Shown here: piece after piece, positions 57,217 through 64,000 of the stretch
Position numbering within the stretch: position 1 is the first letter of the stretch
Layout of the letters: every line of letters starts with the position of its first letter
Assembly (NCBI GenBank): GCA_944324115.1
Contig: CALUVB010000003.1
Span: forward strand, 1 to 64,000
From: an uncultured Elusimicrobiales bacterium
GTDB taxonomy: Bacteria; Elusimicrobiota; Elusimicrobia; Elusimicrobiales; Elusimicrobiaceae
DNA length: 64,000 nucleotides
Direction of reading: 5' to 3'
Notes under the pieces: model-generated
The model's database searches: none
The model's input: only the letters and a program-made list of their open reading frames with translations
What the model was told of the DNA's origin: nothing
Made by a program: the position numbers and the translations under genes

Positions 57217-58731
57217 ATGACATGGTTTACTATTTTGCGCAGCCGTGCCGGCGCCGTTAGTTTAAGTCTTGGCAAAGCGGCAGGCTTGGCGTTGACGATG
57301 GGGGTAGTGGGCTGGAATGTGTATAACTATGCTACAGACCGGCCAGCCGCCAGCGAAGAACGTGTCCGTTCTTTCAGCGAAGTTTTGGCTTCCGGTGGGA
57401 CTTTGCCATATGATACCAGCATGAATATTTCGGCCGGAAATACCCAGTTCGCTTCTGCCGAAGACATCGCTGCCCAAGAGGGGTTTTCTTTAGACGGGGG
57501 CGATTCCGAGGTGGCTGATTTGACGGGCGCTTTGAGCGGCATTTCCGTCAAAGGCAGTGCGTTAGGCGTCGGGGAAGATGGCTTGGGTATGGGAAATCAA
57601 GCGGCTGTGGAAGTAGGGCCCGATGGCAAACCGTTGCAACCTGCCGGAAATGAGGCAAATATGACTGCGGCCGTAGGAGAGGCCGCCGCCCAAGCAGCCG
57701 GGAAAACAGTTATTCATAAGTTAGGCGAGGCAAAAGAAGGCGATTTACAGAGAGCTTCTATGGCGCGTGTTTCCGGTGGCAGTTCGGCAAGCGGCGGCAG
57801 CTTTGGACCTTCTGCTTCTTCTGCCGCTTCCAGACCCGCTTCCCAAGCGGCGCGGACAGAGGCCGCCGCGCGTATGGACCCTTATGTGTTAAGCGGATCT
57901 ATGCCTAAAGGCAGTATGATGGTGGCTTCCGGCAATAGCCCTATAGCCAGACAGACAGAGCAGACCGAGTTTATGGAAGGCAGCCGCAAAGGCAGATCTT
58001 TTGGCGGCGGAGCATCTAAAGAAGCCCGGAGTTTGCGTGACATTGCCGTGCGTTCTTCTAAAGTGGCCGCCAATGCCAACCGCTCCGCCAACGAAGCTTC
58101 CAGCTATACTTTCTTGGCCCAAGAAACACAGGCCGGCGGTTTGGCGGTAATCCCTGAGGAAATGCGTTTGAATTCCTCCAGCAGTTCTTCTCTTGATTTT
58201 GAAGATGATTTGAATAGAAGAGAGGCCGGCCTGCAAGCGGCCACTGATGACGTTGACAATACGGAACAGGAACGCAAAGCGCACAGAACCCGCTTGAAAA
58301 AAACTCTCTTTGGAGTACTGGCGATGACTATTCTGGGTGTGCTGTCCATCGCTACTATTTTACAAGCTGAAACCGTGACACCTTGGAGCTGGGTGGCTGC
58401 GGGGGCTATAGCTGCTATTTTGGTGGCGGCTATCGGTTTGTTCATGATAGATGCAGGCAACTATATGAGCAAGTATGGTTCGGACAGCTGGTCTATTGCC
58501 TCTATGGCCGCTGGTGTATTGATGTTAATTGGCGTTGGACTGGCTTTCGTGAAGAAAGTACAGATGTTTTATAAGAAAATAGCCTCATGGTTGACTAAAC
58601 ATATGGGTATAGATAAGGGAGTGAATGCAATACTTGGATCTGGTGCCAGCACTGGTATGACCTCCACGGCGGAGTCTTTTAAAGAGAATTTCGTTGGCGG
58701 AAATGATGATACAAGCCTGAAAAATGATTGA
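57217..58731 (+). CDS. Ala/Ser/Gly-rich membrane protein, unknown family (cluster gene 3)
   Basis: A 504-residue protein paralogous in part to cluster gene 2. Shared are the N-terminal pattern (M-x-W then R/K-A-G, L-S, A/V-G-L and G-V-x-G in a hydrophobic segment) and the block N-R-S-A-N-E-A-S-S-Y-T-F-L-A-Q-E near 290-305. The middle is Ser/Ala/Gly-rich. Unlike its neighbour it ends with about three more membrane helices (roughly 365-455) and a short tail. The C-terminal helices make it a candidate membrane base for the cluster. A GAGGAGG site lies 7 nt before the ATG. Confidence 0.7.
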   Translation: MTWFTILRSRAGAVSLSLGKAAGLALTMGVVGWNVYNYATDRPAASEERVRSFSEVLASGGTLPYDTSMNISAGNTQFASAEDIAAQEGFSLDGGDSEVADLTGALSGISVKGSALGVGEDGLGMGNQAAVEVGPDGKPLQPAGNEANMTAAVGEAAAQAAGKTVIHKLGEAKEGDLQRASMARVSGGSSASGGSFGPSASSAASRPASQAARTEAAARMDPYVLSGSMPKGSMMVASGNSPIARQTEQTEFMEGSRKGRSFGGGASKEARSLRDIAVRSSKVAANANRSANEASSYTFLAQETQAGGLAVIPEEMRLNSSSSSSLDFEDDLNRREAGLQAATDDVDNTEQERKAHRTRLKKTLFGVLAMTILGVLSIATILQAETVTPWSWVAAGAIAAILVAAIGLFMIDAGNYMSKYGSDSWSIASMAAGVLMLIGVGLAFVKKVQMFYKKIASWLTKHMGIDKGVNAILGSGASTGMTSTAESFKENFVGGNDDTSLKND

Positions 58732-58739
58732 GAGGGCCT

Positions 58740-59003
58740 ATGTCTAATATAGATAAAAAACTGAAGGCTATTTTCATTGGCGGGGTTTTGTGGCTGTTGC
58801 TCATATCTTTTTGCGTATTGCTGTTTCAATTCTATGTGGAGAATAAACAAGCCCAGCGGGAACTGGAATATTTGAAGGCTCATCAGCGGGTGGAAGCAGC
58901 TAAAAAAGAGCGTTTCCAAGAATGGGAACGAAGACTCAAGCAAAACCAAATGCAGCAAGAATATCGCCAAAACTATATAAATGGACAAACCGCCAATCAG
59001 TAA
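58740..59003 (+). CDS. Small membrane-anchored coiled-coil protein (cluster gene 4)
   Basis: An 87-residue protein: basic N-terminus, one membrane helix (about 11-33) and a Glu/Gln/Lys/Arg-rich coiled coil to the end (A-Q-R-E-L-E-Y-L-K and on). It resembles in layout small bitopic assembly factors, but has no recognisable family. The ATG at 58740 is chosen over a TTG inside the previous gene. It follows the previous stop by 8 nt, and 11 nt separate it from the next gene. Confidence 0.7.
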   Translation: MSNIDKKLKAIFIGGVLWLLLISFCVLLFQFYVENKQAQRELEYLKAHQRVEAAKKERFQEWERRLKQNQMQQEYRQNYINGQTANQ

Positions 59004-59014
59004 GCGGGGCTGTT

Positions 59015-60484
59015 ATGAAAGCAGAAGAGAACAAACCATTTATGCCCGATGTGACAGCCGCGGGGGAGAGAAAAACAGCTCTCCCCGCCGCTGCATCACC
59101 TCAAACGCAAAAACGTTATAACTGGAAACGCATTTTGCTTGGGTTGGTCCTTGTTTTTTTCTTGTTTTCTATTATATTTATAATACCGGTGGGTCGTATA
59201 CCGGTGCTTCGTAATTTAACGTGGTTAATGGGGTTTAGTACGCAGGACACCCAGTCAATGAGCTTTGGTCGTGCGCTCTTGACGTGGGCTGGCGACAGTG
59301 AACGCCGTGCCCGGCCAGGCAGCTGGTCCGGGAACGATGAAATATCGCTCTTTGACAGAAATCAAATGCCCGGATTTAATGAGGGCGGCCCGCAATCAGG
59401 TTTGTTTGATTTGGACCAAGTGAACGCTGCCCGCTGGGCCCAGGGATTGCCGCCGGAAGGTTTGATGAGTGCTTGGGTGGGAAATGAAAACGATCCAAAC
59501 AGAGCGGCTGTAAATAAACCGATTAATGATTGGAGCGAAGATGCCAAGCGCAATGAAGCCAATAAAAACGCCCAAGAGGTGTATTTCGGCACAGATGCGG
59601 AGTTAGCCTCCCGAGCTGCCGCCCAGAAGACTGTCGGGTTTGCGGACTTTGCAGATCGCTTATCCAATAACAATGTAGTAGGGGCGGCTTCAGTGGATTG
59701 GCTGGGATTGGCGGTAGACAAAGCTTCTGCTTTGGTGAGTGTTCCGGTGGCGGAGGGTGTTAAGGAAATAAGCAAAACTTCCGTTCCTTTGAGCAATTTG
59801 GGAGGAAATTTGAAGGCAGGGCAAAAACCGCAGCGGGATTTGGCGATGATTTGGCTGATGTCTTTGGCTGCCAATAAGGCTCCGCAGCTTATGCTGAAGA
59901 AAAACTTGGCTATAGCCGGTCATATGGCCATGGATATGCCCAAGAAAGTGTATGACTCTGCCGGACAAACGACAGGGGTATACATATCCGGAGATGAAGT
60001 AATGGCCAATTTTGAAACGGCTAACCAGATGTTGCTTGCGGAAGAAAAATGCCGCGATATTTCCAGTACGGCCAATGAGGTGGTAAAAGCCCGTTTTGAG
60101 CAGGCTACGGTATTGGTGTCGTCTCTGCGTAATGTGCCGAAACATTGCGGAGACGATATGCAGAGCTGGAGCGCCAATTTGAGAAGCGTAAAAACAAATT
60201 GCAAAGAAGTACAAGATGTTTTTTCCGGTATGAAAACTTTTTGTGGGGCTAAATTTAAAGAAGGGCGCTGCGAAACGGCACGCTTAGACAGCTATGAAAG
60301 TTCGTATAATGAAATATGTGAGGGGTATGAAAATCTTTCCGATGAGGAAAAAGCACTTAGAGACCAACAGCTTGCGCAGGCTGCCAGTGATATTGATTAT
60401 GAAGTGCGTGACAGTTTTAATTTGTCTGTAGACGGAGAAAAAGCCGGAGGAAATGATTTCTTTCCGGAAAGCACATTTGAGTAG
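59015..60484 (+). CDS. Membrane-anchored exported protein, unknown family (cluster gene 5)
   Basis: A 489-residue protein: cytosolic N-terminus of about 40 residues, one membrane helix (about 42-66, L-V-L-V-F-F-L-F-S-I-I-F), then an extracytoplasmic part that looks folded and mainly helical. Six to seven Cys lie in the last third (near 345, 385, 399, 410, 416 and 430), likely in disulphides. It has less Gly/Ser-rich sequence than its neighbours. No domain is recognised. A longer frame starting at 58922 overlaps the preceding gene and is rejected. It is followed by a 97-nt gap with hairpins before the last gene. Confidence 0.7.
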   Translation: MKAEENKPFMPDVTAAGERKTALPAAASPQTQKRYNWKRILLGLVLVFFLFSIIFIIPVGRIPVLRNLTWLMGFSTQDTQSMSFGRALLTWAGDSERRARPGSWSGNDEISLFDRNQMPGFNEGGPQSGLFDLDQVNAARWAQGLPPEGLMSAWVGNENDPNRAAVNKPINDWSEDAKRNEANKNAQEVYFGTDAELASRAAAQKTVGFADFADRLSNNNVVGAASVDWLGLAVDKASALVSVPVAEGVKEISKTSVPLSNLGGNLKAGQKPQRDLAMIWLMSLAANKAPQLMLKKNLAIAGHMAMDMPKKVYDSAGQTTGVYISGDEVMANFETANQMLLAEEKCRDISSTANEVVKARFEQATVLVSSLRNVPKHCGDDMQSWSANLRSVKTNCKEVQDVFSGMKTFCGAKFKEGRCETARLDSYESSYNEICEGYENLSDEEKALRDQQLAQAASDIDYEVRDSFNLSVDGEKAGGNDFFPESTFE

Positions 60485-60581
60485 TTGGCAGTATTCGGTC
60501 TTGATGTGCCCGGGCGGCCATTAAGACCCAAGCAGTAACCGGTAAGTCCGGTATAGAAGTGTATCTTAATAGGAGACTGTT

Positions 60582-63500
60582 ATGGCTGAGAATAAGAAGG
60601 ATTCCTTCACGTTCAGCGATAAGATTAAGAACAGCAAGCCTGCTTTTAATCCATTCTCTAAACGTGTGGCCTCCAAAATCGGCAGCAACGGCAAACCGAA
60701 AAAGACGCTGTTTGAACGTACTAAACGTGACGCGCCCTTTTTCATAGCCGCATTGGCTGCGTTGCTTATGTTGCCGTTTCTGTATAAATACAGCGGCAGC
60801 GTGGGGGAGGGAGCTGCAATTATTCCTCCCGGTTCGGAGAGCTCTGTTTTTGATCCGGAGCGTTTTGGCTTTGAGCCTAGCGCAGAGGATCCCAACGGGC
60901 AAATCGCCCAGCTTACCGGGCGCGACCCGTTAAGCATGATTAAAGGCTGGGGAAGTGATGAGGCGGAGGCTGAGGATTCTTATGAAGACTTCAGAATCCA
61001 AGACGGATTAGATGACAATTATAATGTGCCTCCGGCTGCTTCATCTCCGCGCAGTTATGCCCCTGCGGCTACCCGTGCGGCATTCCAGCGTCAAGCGACT
61101 AAAATCAATGAATTGGGTTCTGCCTCCATGGCTACGCGTGGTGGCGGCGGCGGTGGTTTTGGCCGTTTCGGCGGAGCCAATTTAAAGAATGCGGCCCAGC
61201 AAGATTCTGCCGGCGCCCCCAAAGAGGGTATTAAACCGGTGGCGTTGCAGCCGTTGCGTGCGGCGGATAACCCGGCCCGGTCTTATTTTGGACAGACCGG
61301 CGCTAGCCAAGCGCGCGCTTCCCGCGATGCGCTGACTAAAGCAAATGCGGCCCAGGGCTTAAAAGACGCGTTGTTTACCCCGGCAAAAAGCGGTGCTTTC
61401 GGCGGGTTGGGCAGCGGCGAATTTGCTCCCGGCGGCGGCGGTGGTGAAATTAGACATACTTTGGATTATAAAGGCATCACCCCGTGGTGGTGGGACATGA
61501 TGAAAGAACGCTCCCAGGAAGCTTGGAGATGGAAATATTTCCTGTGGAGAAAGAACTTGGTAGAGCCCTTGGTTAAAGCGTTGGCTGAGGTGTTGGCTAC
61601 TTTTGGCAAAGGCTTGGCCTGCTGTGTGCTGACCGGGGAAGACGACTGTTCTATGGGCTCCATGTGGGGTACCTCCGAAGCGAGCTTCCAGCCCGGAGAG
61701 TGCGACTGCGGCAAAGCCGGTTCTGGTTCTTTCTCTGATGTCCAAAAGCTTCATGCCTTCCTTTATGGTGATGCACCGATGGGAGACAAGCCGAAATTGG
61801 ACAAACTGTGCAAATCTAAGGAAGCGCAGGACAGAGGTTGTACTTATAAAGAGCCCAAAGGCGGCGGCGGCAATTTAGGCTTCTTTGCTAAACGGGCCTA
61901 TTGTCTGGGAGCCACAGTGGGCGGCAATAACAAATCCGGCGTTTCTATGATGCAGGACCGCTATAATTGTGAAGCCCTTGACACTTCGCATAACTTTTCG
62001 TTCCAAACGCAAGGTGATGCAAACAAGTGGTACAAATATCATGCCGTCATCGCGAAAAACTATGTGCCTTTTGACAATGATGGCTCTCACTACCTCTGCG
62101 GCGGCGGAGACCGTAATATAAATCGCCAAATTGCAGTGGGTGTGAACAGCATTCCGTTGGGGCAAACCTCCAGAGCTGCCCAAGCGACGGAGCAAAATTG
62201 GCAAGGCGTAAGAGACAAAGGCCAATATAATGAAGGTCTGGTCCGCGATGATGTGAACGACGCCTGTGTAATTTATGTGGCGGAAGGCCCCACCTTGGAT
62301 TGGGACGCTTTCAAGAGCCATACGATGACCTTGTTGGAACAGATGAAACTGAGAAATGAATCCGGATATGTTTCCGGAGAAGATGCATTTAATGCCTTAC
62401 ATTTGTATTTTGTGGAAGGCTATGCCTTTAAGCATCAAATGGCGAAAGGTTCCAACAAAGTAGATAACCAAAACAAAACGGTAAAAGTGCGCGGTATGCC
62501 GGTTGATGAGCTGCCGTTGAAATATGCGGACTTTGAGGAGTATTATGTCTTGCATAGAGGCAATACGGTAAAAGATAAAGAAAGCTACAGCAGCACGGAG
62601 CGTCACTTCGGCGTAAGTAATCAGACTGATCCAACTGGCGCTTATATCGGAGCTGATGGCAAACATCGCACAACGATGACCGGCAACGGCAAAGTCGATG
62701 CGGTGCGCGGATTCTGTGCTTTCTCTACGTTCCGTATTACCGCTGATGCCATAGATTCGTTGGAATCCATCTCCTCTGTGCTGGCGTTTAATCCTCAAAT
62801 CCACGGGAAAACCGCCGGTAACATAGTGGTGACGCTGGAAATTCCGGAAATGGGCTGGAGCGGCTTGCCGTTGGTGGCGGGCGAAGTCAGCGGGACCAAT
62901 GATGCGGCCCGCAGACCGTATGTATTCAAACCCACGCCGGAACAACAACAAGAAATGCTCAGAAAGGGCATGATTACTGCTAAATGGAAAGCGCAATTCC
63001 AGCATAAACTTTCCACTGACGACGCTACCTACGGAATAGGAGAAGTGATAGTTAAACAGCTGGAAGTGCCTATCGGCTGCGAACCGGGTACGGTAGATGT
63101 CTTTAAGAGCGGAGAGTGCGTATGGCAGCGGACTTGCCAGCAACAGCGTATTTGGAGTGTATATGAATTGATGACTCCGGATTGTATAAAAGCCGCTACA
63201 CCCAACTTTAATTTTGCCGAGGAATCAGATGTCATTATCCCGGTGGTGGTAGGGTTCTTTGATGAAATCGGCGATATTCCTGACAACCGAGATGACTTGC
63301 TTAATCCGAATATTCGCTCTAAACGACAACAACCTACGACCAGAGCTTTCGGGCCGTGCGAAACGATGGGCGGTATAGCAGATGTTTATCTGAAATATAT
63401 GGACCCGGAAACGGAAGCGCTGTTGGCGCAAGCCAAGAGTATTTATGATGCGGCCAACGAGGGAAGAAGCGTGCTGGCCTATTCCTTGGACAAGATTTCA

Positions 63501-64000
63501 GTGGGCAACTTAGTAGATGCCATTACTATTGTGCAAGGTGACGTACAGCTCAATACGGCCTGTATGTTGGGTAAGACCATAGGGGCAGCTTCTCAAGACG
63601 GAAAGAATGGCAATAATATGTTCGGCGCATTTGCGGCGTACATGGGTGAGGATTCGTCTTTCTTCCCGGCTTTGTATAAAAAAGTAAATGGCGAAGAAAA
63701 ACCCGATCTCCGTTTCCTTGGTTGTTCAGGTGGCTCGGAGGTGAACAATAATAAGGCGTATCATTATGGCCATTATAACTGGAACCATATTAAACTGGGT
63801 GACCAAAAATCCGCCAGCAACCAATATGACCGGGAATATTTTGAACAAGAGCTGGAGAAGGGGCCCTGGAAAGGCGCTCCATTGAAGGATATTGCCCAGG
63901 CAGTTGGTTTCAAACGTGCTGAAGCGTGGCAAAGCAGCTGGGGCAAATATGGGCCTACGGATTCTATGGATCTCCATAACCGCAAGGCATACCATAGCGC
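60582..64000 (+). CDS. Very large membrane-anchored exported protein, unknown family, 3' end outside window (cluster gene 6)
   Basis: An open frame of more than 1139 codons. It has a basic cytosolic N-terminus (about residues 1-52), one membrane helix (about 53-68, F-F-I-A-A-L-A-A-L-L-M-L-P-F-L), an acidic then Ala/Gly-rich stretch with a G6 run (about 187-192), a Trp-rich segment (P-W-W-W-D near 307), and long Cys-containing domains, including C-C and C-x-C pairs near 346-372. The overall layout copies cluster gene 1. GGAG sits 7 nt before the ATG. No known domain is recognised; it is probably the main extracellular component of the cluster. Confidence 0.8.
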   Translation, partial: MAENKKDSFTFSDKIKNSKPAFNPFSKRVASKIGSNGKPKKTLFERTKRDAPFFIAALAALLMLPFLYKYSGSVGEGAAIIPPGSESSVFDPERFGFEPSAEDPNGQIAQLTGRDPLSMIKGWGSDEAEAEDSYEDFRIQDGLDDNYNVPPAASSPRSYAPAATRAAFQRQATKINELGSASMATRGGGGGGFGRFGGANLKNAAQQDSAGAPKEGIKPVALQPLRAADNPARSYFGQTGASQARASRDALTKANAAQGLKDALFTPAKSGAFGGLGSGEFAPGGGGGEIRHTLDYKGITPWWWDMMKERSQEAWRWKYFLWRKNLVEPLVKALAEVLATFGKGLACCVLTGEDDCSMGSMWGTSEASFQPGECDCGKAGSGSFSDVQKLHAFLYGDAPMGDKPKLDKLCKSKEAQDRGCTYKEPKGGGGNLGFFAKRAYCLGATVGGNNKSGVSMMQDRYNCEALDTSHNFSFQTQGDANKWYKYHAVIAKNYVPFDNDGSHYLCGGGDRNINRQIAVGVNSIPLGQTSRAAQATEQNWQGVRDKGQYNEGLVRDDVNDACVIYVAEGPTLDWDAFKSHTMTLLEQMKLRNESGYVSGEDAFNALHLYFVEGYAFKHQMAKGSNKVDNQNKTVKVRGMPVDELPLKYADFEEYYVLHRGNTVKDKESYSSTERHFGVSNQTDPTGAYIGADGKHRTTMTGNGKVDAVRGFCAFSTFRITADAIDSLESISSVLAFNPQIHGKTAGNIVVTLEIPEMGWSGLPLVAGEVSGTNDAARRPYVFKPTPEQQQEMLRKGMITAKWKAQFQHKLSTDDATYGIGEVIVKQLEVPIGCEPGTVDVFKSGECVWQRTCQQQRIWSVYELMTPDCIKAATPNFNFAEESDVIIPVVVGFFDEIGDIPDNRDDLLNPNIRSKRQQPTTRAFGPCETMGGIADVYLKYMDPETEALLAQAKSIYDAANEGRSVLAYSLDKISVGNLVDAITIVQGDVQLNTACMLGKTIGAASQDGKNGNNMFGAFAAYMGEDSSFFPALYKKVNGEEKPDLRFLGCSGGSEVNNNKAYHYGHYNWNHIKLGDQKSASNQYDREYFEQELEKGPWKGAPLKDIAQAVGFKRAEAWQSSWGKYGPTDSMDLHNRKAYHS

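Noticed and set aside
1-64000. CRISPR array, prophage, insertion sequence, integrase or attachment site
   Set aside because: I found no regular direct repeats, no transposase or integrase motifs, and no target-site duplication near the single tRNA gene.

Overview
The window looks like a chromosomal segment of a Gram-negative (diderm) bacterium, most likely a gut-type member of the Elusimicrobiota. That placement is an inference: it rests on the abundance of type IV prepilins, a compact Tad locus with a PorV-like protein beside it, an EnvC/FtsX pair, and large FlgD-Ig surface proteins; no rRNA gene is present to settle it. Genes are tightly packed, often with ATGA overlaps, and all but the first 2.5 kb, one hypothetical gene and one tRNA lie on the + strand. 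I see no phage, transposase, insertion sequence or CRISPR array.

Region 1 (1-7.2 kb): two type IVa prepilins, a thioredoxin-CcdA fusion and marC on the minus strand; a divergent ClC-type transporter; an unknown gene; tRNA-Ser(UGA); and tandem YkuD-type L,D-transpeptidases, the second of which has lost both catalytic residues. Region 2 (7.2-14.8 kb): a radical-SAM/CBM48/tsaE/tsaB/rimI/TPR/EIIA/permease operon, then def. Region 3 (14.8-17.1 kb): lysA and an ACT-less aspartokinase behind what looks like a complete leader-peptide attenuator, with a leaderless, lysine-codon-rich 31-codon ORF, a long hairpin, a 9-nt antiterminator match and a terminator hard against lysA. Region 4 (17.1-30.8 kb): one long housekeeping run: M50 protease, trpS, scpA, scpB, glgA, a phosphatase, ftsX, envC, ctpA, tsaD, a solute-binding protein without a signal peptide, and a double-GAF diguanylate cyclase.

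Region 5 (31.2-54 kb): a 1660-residue cysteine-rich FlgD-Ig surface protein with a sorting-domain-like C-terminus, a PorV/PorQ-type barrel, and a compact Tad (Flp) pilus locus: two Flp-type pilins, TadE, CpaB, a secretin core, a TadZ-TadA fusion, a TadB with a large periplasmic extension, TadC and a TPR lipoprotein-like protein. Signalling genes follow (Cache-HAMP protein, histidine kinase, receiver-kinase hybrid, NarL-type regulator), then a third Flp-type pilin and two TadE/TadG-like proteins.

Region 6 (54.1 kb to the right edge): a consensus promoter (TTGACA-17-TATACT) drives at least six consecutive genes for membrane-anchored, Gly/Ser/Ala-rich exported proteins with no family I recognise. 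Two share an N-terminus and an internal block, so they are paralogues. The last gene is more than 1139 codons and runs off the window. This cluster, downstream of the Tad locus and its regulators, is the best candidate for an undescribed envelope or surface structure.

Recurring themes: four start codons (clc, def, the lysine leader peptide, M50 protease) lie exactly 6 nt after a -10 hexamer, which suggests leaderless mRNAs; and oxidative-folding genes (thioredoxin-CcdA, DsbA-like) accompany Cys-rich exported proteins.
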